From assembly GCF_001642935.1 (NCBI RefSeq), contig NZ_CP016761.1, positions 1,736,001 to 1,800,000 on the forward strand: a stretch of 64,000 nucleotides of DNA, in the 5' to 3' direction. This DNA is from Fictibacillus arsenicus (GTDB lineage Bacteria; Bacillota; Bacilli; Bacillales; Fictibacillaceae). The stretch's first letter is position 1; each line of letters starts with the position of its first letter. A program made the position numbers and the translations under genes. Shown here piece after piece: positions 26,947 through 35,826 of the stretch. Below the pieces are notes generated by a model. It searched no databases. It was not told the origin of the DNA and saw only the letters and a list, made by a program, of their open reading frames with translations.

Positions 26947-27726
26947 ATGGACAAGGTGAAGGTTGTCAAGATTGAGGACCGAATTCCGAAGCTGAAAGAA
27001 CATCGTAAACAAAAAGCGAATCGCCGCCTGATATTTTACTTGTCCTTTTTCTTCCTGTTATTAATGGTCGTTGTATATTTTCAATCTGATTTGAGCCATG
27101 TAAAAAAAATAACGGTTTCAGGAAACTACTTTGTAACCGATGATGAGATTTTAAAAAAGAGCCGGATTTCAACTAATACAAAATACTTAAACATATCAGA
27201 AGACAGCATACAAAAAAGACTCGAAGCGATTTCTGAGATAAGTTCTGTTGCCATCGAAAAGAAATTCTTTAATCATGTGGTGATCACTGTTAAAGAATAT
27301 CAGCGGGTTGGTTATTTTAAAAAGGACAATACATATTATCCGATGCTGCAAAATGGAAAGATGCTAGAACCCCTTAATAAAAATGAAAGACCTGTAAATG
27401 CACCTGTTATTGTCAGCTGGAAAGAACCAGAGCAACTCGAGACGATGGCACAAGAACTTCAAAAACTGCCAGAGGGAATCATACACCGTATTTCGGAAAT
27501 TACCCATACGCCTGATTTGGACAATCCTAGTAAACTAACATTGTTTATGACAGATGGAAATAAAGTAGTTACTTCAATATCCAAGTTTTCAGAAAGACTA
27601 TCCGCTTATCCTTCTTTGATAAGCGAAATTAAGCCAGATGAAAAAGGTACATTTTATTTAGGAATAAGTACGAGATTTGAACGATACAACCGAGAAGTTA
27701 CGGAGGAAAAAAATGAGGAAAATTAA
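26947..27726 (+). CDS. divIB: Cell division protein DivIB (FtsQ)
   Basis: 259 aa from the ATG at 26947 (SD CGGAGGAAGAGG). It has a basic cytoplasmic tail, a membrane segment at about 27-47, then a POTRA domain beginning DLSHVKKITVSGNYFVTDDEIL, and the FtsQ/DivIB beta domain. It joins FtsL and DivIC in the divisome. It overlaps ylxW by 14 bp. Normally the order murG-murB-divIB is continuous; here murB is its nearest upstream gene. Confidence 0.9.
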   Translation: MDKVKVVKIEDRIPKLKEHRKQKANRRLIFYLSFFFLLLMVVVYFQSDLSHVKKITVSGNYFVTDDEILKKSRISTNTKYLNISEDSIQKRLEAISEISSVAIEKKFFNHVVITVKEYQRVGYFKKDNTYYPMLQNGKMLEPLNKNERPVNAPVIVSWKEPEQLETMAQELQKLPEGIIHRISEITHTPDLDNPSKLTLFMTDGNKVVTSISKFSERLSAYPSLISEIKPDEKGTFYLGISTRFERYNREVTEEKNEEN

Positions 27727-28408
27727 AGGGATGCATCTCTTTTTGTCTCTTATCCTTCTAGTTACCGGTTTCATTTTATCCTTCTCCTACCAAAGAGCTC
27801 AAGAAGAGCAAAAAGAAGCTGTTCAAACTGACGAGTGGAAAAAGGAAGATTCTTTACGCAGCCAAATATTAAGTCTTCAAAAAACAAACCGTGAACTGTC
27901 AAATGAACTTAAAGGTTTGCAGCAGAGCGTTGAAAAGAAAGAAAACAAATTTGCTGATCAGGAAGAGATCTCTTCTAAACTCGTAGAAGAATTGAAAGAA
28001 CTGCGAATGGTAGTAGGGAATGTGAAAGTGAAAGGGGAGGGGGTAGAAGTTACACTTCAAGACTCCTCTTATATTCCAGAAGGTGAGAACCCGAATAATT
28101 ATATTGTCCATGAAGAACATATTAGAAGTGTAATAGATGAGCTTCATGTTTCAGGTGCAGAAGCAATTGCGATCAATGGCCAGAGAATTTCACACGATAC
28201 TTATATTGCATGTATTGGACCTGTTGTAAGTGTTGATGGTAATCAGTATCCTGCACCATTTGTTATTACAGCCATTGGAAACTCATCCGCACTGGAAAAA
28301 TCTTTGAATCTATACATTGTAGATAAAATTGTGAATGATGGTGTGGAAGTAAGAGTAGAACAGGAAAGCGCGATCGAGATGGAGCCATTTATAACAGAAG
28401 AGGGATGA
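27713..28408 (+). CDS. ylxW: DUF881 protein YlxW
   Basis: 231 aa from the ATG at 27713 (SD CGGAGGAAAA). One N-terminal membrane segment (about 8-26), a coiled coil (about 40-105) and a DUF881 domain ending in AIEMEPFI. It is a conserved division-cluster protein of unknown molecular function, paralogous to the next gene. Confidence 0.85.
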   Translation: MRKIKGMHLFLSLILLVTGFILSFSYQRAQEEQKEAVQTDEWKKEDSLRSQILSLQKTNRELSNELKGLQQSVEKKENKFADQEEISSKLVEELKELRMVVGNVKVKGEGVEVTLQDSSYIPEGENPNNYIVHEEHIRSVIDELHVSGAEAIAINGQRISHDTYIACIGPVVSVDGNQYPAPFVITAIGNSSALEKSLNLYIVDKIVNDGVEVRVEQESAIEMEPFITEEG

Positions 28409-29121
28409 GTAAGTTGAAAGATAAACAATTTATGTTTGCAACTATTGCCCTCATTATAGGCGGAATGCTGGCGATCCAGTTTGAGACCACAAATAACCCG
28501 ATCACCAGAGACACACGAGATCTTTGGGAACTAAGAGCTGATCTGGAGAAAGAAAAACAGCGTCAGCAGGAGCTAAATGAGGAACTTCAGCGTTATAGCG
28601 AACTTTTGAATAAGTATAAGACTGAAGGAAAAGACGAAAAAATCGAAGCGATGGAAAAAGCTTTGGCAGATTTAAAAAAACAGGCAGGATTAACTACAGT
28701 GAGCGGTCAAGGAATCGTAATGACTATCGAACCTTTTAATGACGAGCTAATTGGAGTAGATCGCCCTCTGCCACAGATTGACCCTGATATGCTTAGAAGA
28801 CTTGTTAATGAATTGAATAGATACGATGCGAAAGAGATCAGTATTGATGGACAGCGCATTGTATCGAAAACACCGATCCGGGAAGTAAATGGTGACATTT
28901 ACATAAACAACGAGCCTATTTCAACTTTTCCTATAGAAATCAGAGTACTGGCTAAAAATAACGAAAAACTGCATCAAAAAATTATTGCTTCGCTTGCAGT
29001 TGAAGAGTTTATAAGGGAAGACTTCCTTGTAGAATCTGCTCCGGCAGCAAAAGTGATTTTGCCAGCATTTGATAAGGAAGTAAAGGTGAAGTTTATGAAA
29101 CCGGCAAAGGAGGAAACATAA
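28405..29121 (+). CDS. ylxX: DUF881 protein YlxX
   Basis: 238 aa (ATG at 28405 overlapping ylxW by 4 bp; a TTG at 28414 is an alternative). N-terminal membrane segment (about 9-25), coiled coil (about 40-90) and DUF881 domain (GQGIVMTIEPFNDEL). It looks like a tandem duplicate of ylxW. The function is unknown; the context points to division or septal wall work. Confidence 0.85.
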   Translation: MSKLKDKQFMFATIALIIGGMLAIQFETTNNPITRDTRDLWELRADLEKEKQRQQELNEELQRYSELLNKYKTEGKDEKIEAMEKALADLKKQAGLTTVSGQGIVMTIEPFNDELIGVDRPLPQIDPDMLRRLVNELNRYDAKEISIDGQRIVSKTPIREVNGDIYINNEPISTFPIEIRVLAKNNEKLHQKIIASLAVEEFIREDFLVESAPAAKVILPAFDKEVKVKFMKPAKEET

Positions 29122-29122
29122 G

Positions 29123-29476
29123 ATGTGGTTACCGGTACTTGGACTCTTGCTAGGTCTATTATTAGGTTTCATGTCTGATATCCGGGTCCCTCCTGAATAC
29201 TCAAACTATTTATCAATAGCTGTGCTGGCTGCGTTGGATACATTATTTGGAGGTATCCGTGCTCATCTCCAGGGCAGTTTTGAAGATAAAGTGTTCATTA
29301 CAGGTTTTTTCTTCAATATTTTACTAGCTGCCGGTCTGGCATATCTAGGTGTTCACCTAGGTATTGACCTGTATTTAGCTGCAATTTTTGCATTTGGGGT
29401 AAGGCTGTTTAATAATATCGCTGTTATCAGACGACTATTAATCTCGAAATGGTCAGACTCACGTAAAAAGGCCTAA
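29123..29476 (+). CDS. sbp: Small basic protein Sbp (DUF1290)
   Basis: 117 aa, SD AAGGAGGA, with three hydrophobic segments (about 3-18, 28-42, 58-95) and a basic end (RRLLISKWSDSRKKA). It matches Sbp, always found before ftsA in Bacillus. The role is unknown. Confidence 0.85.
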   Translation: MWLPVLGLLLGLLLGFMSDIRVPPEYSNYLSIAVLAALDTLFGGIRAHLQGSFEDKVFITGFFFNILLAAGLAYLGVHLGIDLYLAAIFAFGVRLFNNIAVIRRLLISKWSDSRKKA

Positions 29477-29619
29477 AAAATTTGAAAAAACGGTAAAAAA
29501 AAAGAGGGATAACCCGTTGTTTGTGGAATTTATTCCATAAATAAGCGAAAATGAAGGAATTTTGTTCATCTTTAATAGATGAAGGATTTAATGGATGAAA
29601 GGTTAGGAGGTGCCACAGA

Positions 29620-30900
29620 ATGAACAGCAATGAAATTTATGTAAGTTTAGACATCGGTACATCCAATATTAAAGTGATCATTGGAGAAATGACCAGTGAA
29701 TCCTTTAATGTTATTGGTGTTGGCCATGCGAAATCAGCTGGAATCCGAAAAGGTTCCATTGTAGATATTGATGAAACTGTTCGTTCCATAAGAAAAGCCG
29801 TTGAACAGGCAGAAAGAATGTTAGGTATCCCTATCAATGCCGTTATTGTAGGTGTGAAAGGAAACCATATTCAGCTTCAGCCTTGTCACGGAGTTGTAGC
29901 AGTATCTAGAGAAGATCGAGAAATTGGTGATGAGGATATTGCTAGAGTAATAGAGGCAGCTCAAGTTATGTCAGTGCCTCCTGAAAGAGAAATCATCGAT
30001 GTTATCCCACGGCAGTTCATTGTTGATGGAACTGATGAAATCATTGATCCAAGAGGAATGCTTGGAGTACGATTGGAAATGGAAGGAACGGTTATTACCG
30101 GTTCTAAAACCATCTTACATAACTTACTTCGATGTGTGGAACGAGCAGGTCTTACAGTAGCTGATATTTGTCTAGAACCATTAGCTACATCATCAATTGC
30201 TCTTTCACGCGATGAAATGGAGCTTGGAGTGGCACTGATTGATATCGGCGGTGGTTCAACTACGCTTTCCGTTTTCGATCAAGGGACGATGCAACTGACT
30301 ACAGTTCTTCCGATTGGCGGAGACTTTATTACAAAGGATATATCAATCGGATTAAGAACATCTGCAGAAGATGCAGAAAAAATCAAACTTAAACACGGTC
30401 ATTCTTTTGTCGATTATGCATCTAAAGATGAAACATTTACCGTGTCTCAGATCGGCTCTTCTCAAGAGCAGGAAATTTCACAATATGAGCTATCATTAAT
30501 CATCGAGGCGCGTATGGCTGAAATTTTTGAAATGATTGATGATGAATTGCATCAGCGAGGATATTCTGAACTCCCTGGCGGTTTTGTCATCACTGGGGGA
30601 GTAGCAGCCATTCCAGGAGTATTGGAATTAGCCCAGGATATATTCCAGCAAAATGTAAGGGTTTCATTGCCTGATTATATCGGTGTAAGAGAACCGAAGT
30701 TTACAGCAGGAGTGGGGCTGATTCAATTTACTCACAAAAATATTAAAGTACAGGGAAAAGAAGTTGCTTCTGCATTAGCTGAAGATGCAGGGGAGCCTTT
30801 GCCGAAGAAAAAACAGTCCAGCCAGAAGCCGGCACAAGAGAAACAACCCGGCGGAATGAAATCAAAAGTGAAAGACTGGTTTGGTTTATTTTTCGAATAA
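29620..30900 (+). CDS. ftsA: Cell division protein FtsA
   Basis: 426 aa. Actin-like ATPase blocks: YVSLDIGTSNIKVIIGE (phosphate 1), ALIDIGGGSTTLSVF (phosphate 2) and GFVITGGVAAIPG (adenosine). The C-terminal amphipathic helix that tethers FtsZ to the membrane is visible as KSKVKDWFGLFFE. SD TTAGGAGGTG. The 143 bp upstream contains AAGGAATTT, weakly like a sigma-H -35, but no convincing -10. Confidence 0.95.
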   Translation: MNSNEIYVSLDIGTSNIKVIIGEMTSESFNVIGVGHAKSAGIRKGSIVDIDETVRSIRKAVEQAERMLGIPINAVIVGVKGNHIQLQPCHGVVAVSREDREIGDEDIARVIEAAQVMSVPPEREIIDVIPRQFIVDGTDEIIDPRGMLGVRLEMEGTVITGSKTILHNLLRCVERAGLTVADICLEPLATSSIALSRDEMELGVALIDIGGGSTTLSVFDQGTMQLTTVLPIGGDFITKDISIGLRTSAEDAEKIKLKHGHSFVDYASKDETFTVSQIGSSQEQEISQYELSLIIEARMAEIFEMIDDELHQRGYSELPGGFVITGGVAAIPGVLELAQDIFQQNVRVSLPDYIGVREPKFTAGVGLIQFTHKNIKVQGKEVASALAEDAGEPLPKKKQSSQKPAQEKQPGGMKSKVKDWFGLFFE

Positions 30901-30931
30901 CTTAAGGAACTAGTCATTAGGAGGAACGCTC

Positions 30932-32125
30932 ATGTTAGAGTTTGATATGAATATGGATCAATTGGCAACGATTAAAGTTATTGGTGTTGGCGGCGGCGGA
31001 AGCAATGCTGTTAACCGAATGATTGAACACGGAGTACAAGGTGTAGAATTTATTTGTGTTAATACAGACGCACAAGCCTTGAATCTTTCAAAGGCGCCTG
31101 TAAAAATGCAGATCGGCACTAAGTTAACAAGAGGACTTGGAGCAGGTGCAAATCCTGATATCGGTAAAAAAGCTGCTGAAGAGAGCCGTGAACAGATCGA
31201 AGAGGCTCTTTCTGGAGCTGATATGGTTTTCGTAACGGCTGGAATGGGCGGAGGAACTGGTACAGGTGCAGCCCCAGTAGTTGCTGAAATCGCTAAAGAT
31301 TTAGGTGCGCTTACTGTGGGTGTAGTAACGAGACCTTTTACATTTGAAGGCCGCAAACGTTCTACGCAGGCAGTTGGCGGAATTTCTGTATTAAAAGAAA
31401 AAGTAGATACACTTATCGTAATTCCAAACGACCGCTTATTAGAAATCGTTGATAAAAATACACCAATGCTTGAAGCATTCCGTGAAGCAGATAACGTACT
31501 TCGTCAAGGTGTACAAGGTATCTCTGACCTAATCGCTGTACCAGGTTTGATTAACTTGGACTTTGCAGACGTTAAGACAATTATGACTGAGCGCGGATCT
31601 GCACTAATGGGTATCGGTGTTGGTACTGGTGAAAACCGTGCAGCAGAAGCAGCGAAAAAGGCTATTTCATCACCGCTTCTTGAAACGTCAATCGACGGAG
31701 CTAAAGGTGTATTGATGAATATTACTGGTGGCGCTAACTTAAGTCTCTACGAAGTAAATGAAGCTGCTGATATTGTTTCATCAGCATCTGACCCAGAAGT
31801 TAACATGATTTTTGGTTCTGTAATAAACGAAGAATTAAAAGATGAAATCCTTGTAACTGTAATCGCAACTGGATTTGATGAGAACGAAAAGCTAGTGAAT
31901 AATCAGCAAAGAGCTGAGCGTCCAAGAATGCAGCAATCTCCTGCATCTTCTAATCAATCTCACTCAAATCAAAGTCAGCCGCAATCACAAGGTCAGTCTC
32001 AATCACAGTCACGCGAAGAAAGCCAATCTGAATCAAGAAGCAACAATTCTTATTCCAATGCTGATTCAGATACGTTGGATATTCCAACATTCCTTCGTAA
32101 CCGCAGCCGTAACAGAAGAAAATAA
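30932..32125 (+). CDS. ftsZ: Cell division GTPase FtsZ
   Basis: 397 aa. The GTP-binding tubulin signature [14 protein letters not shown] lies at about residues 104-117, and the core is strongly conserved. A Ser/Gln/Asn-rich linker follows (about 335-375), then the C-terminal peptide [10 protein letters not shown] that binds FtsA and SepF. SD TTAGGAGGAA. It polymerises into the Z ring. The terminator is at 32138. Confidence 0.98.
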   Translation: MLEFDMNMDQLATIKVIGVGGGGSNAVNRMIEHGVQGVEFICVNTDAQALNLSKAPVKMQIGTKLTRGLGAGANPDIGKKAAEESREQIEEALSGADMVFVTAGMGGGTGTGAAPVVAEIAKDLGALTVGVVTRPFTFEGRKRSTQAVGGISVLKEKVDTLIVIPNDRLLEIVDKNTPMLEAFREADNVLRQGVQGISDLIAVPGLINLDFADVKTIMTERGSALMGIGVGTGENRAAEAAKKAISSPLLETSIDGAKGVLMNITGGANLSLYEVNEAADIVSSASDPEVNMIFGSVINEELKDEILVTVIATGFDENEKLVNNQQRAERPRMQQSPASSNQSHSNQSQPQSQGQSQSQSREESQSESRSNNSYSNADSDTLDIPTFLRNRSRNRRK

Positions 32126-32137
32126 AATACAAAAATA

Positions 32138-32181
32138 AAAGCATGTTCTCTTCGATAGAGAGCATGCTTTTTTGTTTTTTC
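32138..32181 (+). terminator. Terminator of ftsAZ
   Basis: Stem AAAGCATG.TCTC / GAGAGCATGCTTT with TTTTTTGTTTTTT. Confidence 0.88.
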
Positions 32182-32272
32182 CATAAAAAAGCTGTTTACA
32201 TTCATTTATATTCTGCAACGTCACTAATTGGAATATAAATCGTTGTAAGGGACAAAAGGAGCTGGGTCAATC

Positions 32273-32404
32273 ATGGAAAAGAAAATAAAAGCTGTCGCTG
32301 TTTACTTTCGGTAAAGTCGTGAGGAGGAAACGGAAGAAACTCTGAATAGACAACAAGCTGACTCATTGACCTATGTGGAGTCCAATAAGGACTCCATTGT
32401 TGTT
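32273..32404 (+). pseudogene. Remnant of a serine recombinase (N-terminal fragment with nonsense codon)
   Basis: The ATG at 32273, behind GGAGCTGGGTC, starts MEKKIKAVAVYFR, then TAA, then SREEETEETLNRQQADSL. This resembles the start of serine recombinases/resolvases, whose catalytic Ser lies in YxRxSRE. Here the codon between R and S is TAA, one base from AAA (Lys). The frame goes on about 28 more codons and then runs into the antisense end of the AbiTii gene, so the rest is gone. A perfect 8 bp hairpin (TGGAGTCC / GGACTCCA, 32376-32396) lies inside. It probably marks the edge of an inserted island. Confidence 0.6.
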
Positions 32405-33292
32405 TTACATATTAATTTTACTAAGTTCGTGAAGTAAACCAGAAGCTAACAAACTTCCTGTAATTCCCTCAAGTACATTTCTAATAGTTTGTAATGATTG
32501 ATTTATAACCGAAGACTTTGGTTGAGTTGCTCCTAATTGTGTTGTAATTGTTGCAATTTCTGTTTCAACAGTTTGTTGCGAGTCCTCTTGAAGTCCAATT
32601 TGATTAAGGTTTTCTTTAAGGGTAGAAATGAAGGTGGAGACTTTACCCAAGTCCATTTCATTTATCATTGTTTGATTTGAATTTTGTGTGTTTTGTTGTA
32701 TCTGTACTCCAGTTGCATTTCCTATAACAACAGTATAATCATGTTTGCTTGCTTCTTGCTTTTCCTCTTTTGAGAAGCTTAGTCCTTCTCCCATAATGCC
32801 GTCCTCCTCTAGTTTCAACGACCATTCAAGAATAATATTTCTTACAATGTCTATCATTCTCTGAGCTTGAGATTTTCCGAAAGTAAGTCGAAACTCTGCT
32901 ATTTCATTGAGTAGTTTTGATAAGAGATTTTGTTGACCTTGTGGTAAATGGATAACTAAATATTCAGAATCACTTTTGACCAGGTCTTCAATTTCAGTGA
33001 TTGGTTGAGCAATTTTACATTTACTAACTATATCCAATATTTCCTCGTCTTCGATAATGACTGGAGACCAACCATGATAAGCATTAAACCACTGAATTTT
33101 TCCAACAACTTCTCTGTATTCTGGAATTTCATTTCGGGGCACTTTGAAACCATTCAATTCTTGATTAACCCATTGCTCGAACTCTATGATTTTTAATTTC
33201 CTTGCAACAACCATTGACTTTCTTAATAAATCGGAAATGTTTGAAGTTGACCTCATGGCTTCCATTTGAAGTTCTTGAACAATTGAACCCAT
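32405..33292 (-). CDS. AbiTii-domain protein, putative phage-defence component
   Basis: 295 aa, SD AAAGGGG 7 nt before the ATG. Residues about 5-170 resemble the AbiTii domain (named after the Lactococcus abortive-infection protein AbiTii): LLRKSMVVARKL, EFEQWVNQELNGF, IPEYREVVGKI and AYHGWSPVII are the family landmarks. A variable Gln/Asn-rich stretch (VIGNATGVQIQQNTQNSNQ, about 190-210) and a helical C-terminal region follow, ending in a small hydrophobic segment GSLLASGLL. It is the second gene of a minus-strand operon, 62 bp after the coiled-coil membrane protein. The biochemical activity is unknown. The domain call is from memory of the family. Confidence 0.75.
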   Translation of the reverse strand: MGSIVQELQMEAMRSTSNISDLLRKSMVVARKLKIIEFEQWVNQELNGFKVPRNEIPEYREVVGKIQWFNAYHGWSPVIIEDEEILDIVSKCKIAQPITEIEDLVKSDSEYLVIHLPQGQQNLLSKLLNEIAEFRLTFGKSQAQRMIDIVRNIILEWSLKLEEDGIMGEGLSFSKEEKQEASKHDYTVVIGNATGVQIQQNTQNSNQTMINEMDLGKVSTFISTLKENLNQIGLQEDSQQTVETEIATITTQLGATQPKSSVINQSLQTIRNVLEGITGSLLASGLLHELSKINM

Positions 33293-33354
33293 TGTTTATT
33301 CCCCTTTTCGCCTTGTTTTAATTGAAAAGAGAGAGGGGAGCGTTATGTCCTCTC

Positions 33355-34683
33355 TCACTTAGTTGATATAATTTGTGTTACTTTTTCAGCTATCGCTTGC
33401 AGCAATTGAGGATTAGAGCTTACAGTCTCAAGAGCATTTTGTTGTATCTGAGTTTGTCCTTGTTGAGTTTGTGTATTCGGTAATTCAACTCCAAAATACT
33501 TATCAACAAGACTTTGCTTTACCTTTTTTTGTTCCGTTTCTTCTAAATCTTTCAGATAAGGATCAAGTGAAGCGAGTTCCAATTCTATTTTTCTATTTCG
33601 ACGTTCTTCATTTCTATGGTTAGTAGCTTGTTTTGCACAATAAGTGAACAGGGTTATTCCTACACCAGTCAAGACTACTCTACTGATTAAAGCAGTCCAA
33701 GTCATTGTTCCTTCATGAAGAATAATGAACTTATAACCAAACCATAAAACACCTAAAATCGAAAGAATAGAAATAGCATTCCAAACAAAAGCTTTATTAC
33801 CTTCACTATTGGCAATTTTTTGATAACCTTGAGCGAGTCCTTTCATACTCATTATTCCAAGTATTTTTTCAGCCTTTTGGTTCATTTCTTTTATTTGGTC
33901 AAGCTCAGATTGTACTTTAGACTTCAAATCGTCAATTAATGTATCAAAAGACTGTTGTTGATTTTCTGTTTGTTGTTCAAAACCCTCATTTAATGTATCA
34001 AAGGACTCCTTTTGTGTTGTAACGAGCTTTTCAAAGCCATCGTTATATGAACTAAGATTCTCTTTAAAGTCATCTTCAGCTTTCTTCAAGAAGTCATTGA
34101 ACTCTTCATTCCTATTCGTTTGGGCATTTAAAAACTGATTCTGAAAATCACTGATAACTGAGTCAATCCTACCTTTTTGATTTTCGATTGCACCAGTTAG
34201 TTCATTTAGTTTTTCAGTATTAATTTTTAATGTTGCAGAGGTATCTACTGCTTCTCTTTCTACGTTTGACAAGTGTTGACCAACAGATTTTCTAAAAGAA
34301 ATTACGGAGCTTCTAATCCCTTCAATATCATCTGGGGTTTTTGGAACCAAGAATTGAGTGAAATAGGGTAACAAATTTTCAAGGTGATTGAATATATTGG
34401 TTAAATGCTGTTCGTTTTTATCATTCCTGAAATTTGTTAGATAACTAGCAATTTGATTAATAGTGTTATTCATATTTGTTAATGAAGTTGTTGAAACTAG
34501 CCACGGGTCAACCTTGTCCAAAGCTTCTTTCAAAAAGGTAAAGGTCTCAAGTATTCTACCTAACATTTGCAGTTTGTTTGTATTTAAATTACTAGAGTCC
34601 ATTTCGTCTAATAATTGTAATACTCTATCGATATTGGTGTATGTAGCATGTTGGGTTATTCTTTCCTCTAGTGCAATTGACAT
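33355..34683 (-). CDS. Coiled-coil protein with two membrane segments, partner of the AbiTii protein
   Basis: 442 aa from the ATG at 34683, preceded by AAAGGAGTG; the in-frame ATG at 34704 lies upstream of that SD. I do not recognise a named family. Helical N-terminal half; long coiled coil at about residues 125-270 with imperfect repeats around ESFDTLNEGFE / QSFDTLIDDLK; two membrane segments at about 298-322 and 330-350. A short cytoplasmic helical domain (SLDPYLKDLEETEQKKVKQSL) and a Gln-rich tail follow. It could act as a membrane-bound sensor or effector. Only its operon with the AbiTii gene hints at defence. Confidence 0.7.
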   Translation of the reverse strand: MSIALEERITQHATYTNIDRVLQLLDEMDSSNLNTNKLQMLGRILETFTFLKEALDKVDPWLVSTTSLTNMNNTINQIASYLTNFRNDKNEQHLTNIFNHLENLLPYFTQFLVPKTPDDIEGIRSSVISFRKSVGQHLSNVEREAVDTSATLKINTEKLNELTGAIENQKGRIDSVISDFQNQFLNAQTNRNEEFNDFLKKAEDDFKENLSSYNDGFEKLVTTQKESFDTLNEGFEQQTENQQQSFDTLIDDLKSKVQSELDQIKEMNQKAEKILGIMSMKGLAQGYQKIANSEGNKAFVWNAISILSILGVLWFGYKFIILHEGTMTWTALISRVVLTGVGITLFTYCAKQATNHRNEERRNRKIELELASLDPYLKDLEETEQKKVKQSLVDKYFGVELPNTQTQQGQTQIQQNALETVSSNPQLLQAIAEKVTQIISTK

Positions 34684-34710
34684 GAAATTCACTCCTTTAA
34701 ACAATCCATA

Positions 34711-34770
34711 TAATATTAATTATATAGCAAGTATCGATAGGAATGTACAAATATTGACAAAAACAAGTTC
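34711..34770 (-). promoter_or_regulatory. Possible promoter of the AbiTii operon
   Basis: On the minus strand TTGTAC, an 18 bp spacer and TATATA lie upstream of the 34683 start. The upstream segment is very A/T-rich. The 273 bp between this gene and the small ORF at 34978 holds no other gene I can support. Confidence 0.4.
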
Positions 34771-34977
34771 CGCTTATATCAAATGCTTGGAGAAGTGTTT
34801 TTGATTTTAGGTTGAAACTTAACCGTTGAGAATGACCACAACCTTTTTAGACTGTACGGAGTTTTCTCAATTGCAAAGAGCTTCTTTTTATTTTGTCACA
34901 ACGTTAACATCTTCTCGTTGGTTCAAGTAATGAGACAAGTCTGCTCATTAATAAACTTGAATAAGGAGTTGGTCAAC

Positions 34978-35139
34978 ATGAAAAATCAACATGAAAATTT
35001 TTTGGAGAATAATATAATAGAAAAGAACTTAACCAGTGAGACGAAGGTCGAAGGGATTGGGACGGTGAAAACATATGGAGAACTAAATGTGAGGAAACTT
35101 GTTGAGAGGTTACTTAAGTCAAAGTATATTGCCGATTGA
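34978..35139 (+). CDS. Small hypothetical protein of the island
   Basis: 53 aa from the ATG at 34978, with SD ATAAGGAGTTGG 7 nt before it and a terminator straight after the stop, so it looks like a genuine small gene. The frame is open further upstream to 34918 but without an SD. The protein is charged; the C-terminal half (VKTYGELNVRKLVERLLKSK) is predicted helical. I do not recognise it. It is divergent from the AbiTii operon and could be a regulator, an antitoxin-like partner or a leftover of the mobile element. Confidence 0.5.
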   Translation: MKNQHENFLENNIIEKNLTSETKVEGIGTVKTYGELNVRKLVERLLKSKYIAD

Positions 35140-35140
35140 A

Positions 35141-35170
35141 TGGAGACCAATATGGCTCCAATTTTTTTTG
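35141..35170 (+). terminator. Terminator of the small island ORF
   Basis: Stem TGGAG / CTCCA with ten-base loop, then ATTTTTTTT, 2 bp after the stop. Confidence 0.65.
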
Positions 35171-35193
35171 CATAGTTGTTGCAAAATACTCAT

Positions 35194-35567
35194 AGTTTGT
35201 TTTCATATCATTGTTGCATTTAAAAGTAGCTGATTTCCGCTCCAGGTTGCTCGCTTTTCACCTATCGAACGTTGAGCCTCCTGTCGCTTTGCGCCATTAG
35301 TTTCAATGAAGCATATGTGCTCCTGCGTCTCAAAGCAACTCTCAATGAAGCCAGCTTCCTCGTCGCATGCTTTGCGAGAAGAATATTCAGGTAGTTGGCA
35401 CGCTCGTCCCGTAGGACAAGGAAGGCAACGACCGCATTATATCGCACGAAGAAAATGTGATTTTTATTTTTAAGGAGTCGGGCAACCTTGCGCTTCCATC
35501 AACATGCATGTTAAGAGAATAAAAAAATTAAAACATTCAAAAGCAACAATCCTATAGAAAACAACCT
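35194..35567 (-). repeat. Interspersed MITE-like repeat, copy R5 (long, diverged)
   Basis: A reverse copy of about 374 bp, the longest here. Left GTTTTCATATCATTGTTGC, GCTGATTTCCGCTCCAGG; extra module ATCGCACGAAGAAAATGTG; right AGCAACAATCCTATAGAAAAC. Its centre has further unrelated or rearranged sequence (CATATGTGCTCCTGCG, partly like R3). It faces R6. Confidence 0.75.
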
Positions 35568-35582
35568 TTCTAAACTTCTTTT

Positions 35583-35820
35583 GGCTTTCTATACAAAAGG
35601 ATCATTGAAAAGTAGATTGTTGCTGCAGATAGATTTATGAAGTGCTTCATTGAATAGTTGATTGGAGTGTAAGGTGCGAGACTCCTGCGGGACAGGCGGG
35701 CAGGTGAGACACTTAAGAGTGAAACGTACAAATGTGGCTCACCGCCTGCCCCGCGGAAAGCGAGCACCTGAAACGGAAATCAACCACTTCCAAGAGCAGC
35801 AAGGATTACCAAAACAGAGC
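35583..35820 (+). repeat. Interspersed MITE-like repeat, copy R6
   Basis: A forward copy with AGTTGATTGGAGTG, GCGAGACTCCTGCGGGACAG, a hairpin CAGGTGAGACAC...GTGGCTCACCGCCTG, and the right end CCAAGAGCAGCAAGG. The central hairpin (AAGAGTGAAACGTACAAATG) is shared with R11, so R6 and R11 are a subfamily. With R5 it forms a large inverted pair just upstream of the spoIIG promoter region. Confidence 0.8.
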
Positions 35821-35826
35821 GTTTAA

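Noticed and set aside
32376-32396. Terminator for the AbiTii operon
   Set aside because: On the minus strand the perfect hairpin is followed by ACATAGG, with no T run. On the plus strand the T run is weak, so I leave it as an unassigned hairpin.
34684-34704. Longer start (ATG at 34704) for the coiled-coil membrane protein
   Set aside because: The extra seven codons contain the SD AAAGGAGTG of the ATG at 34683, which has ideal spacing.
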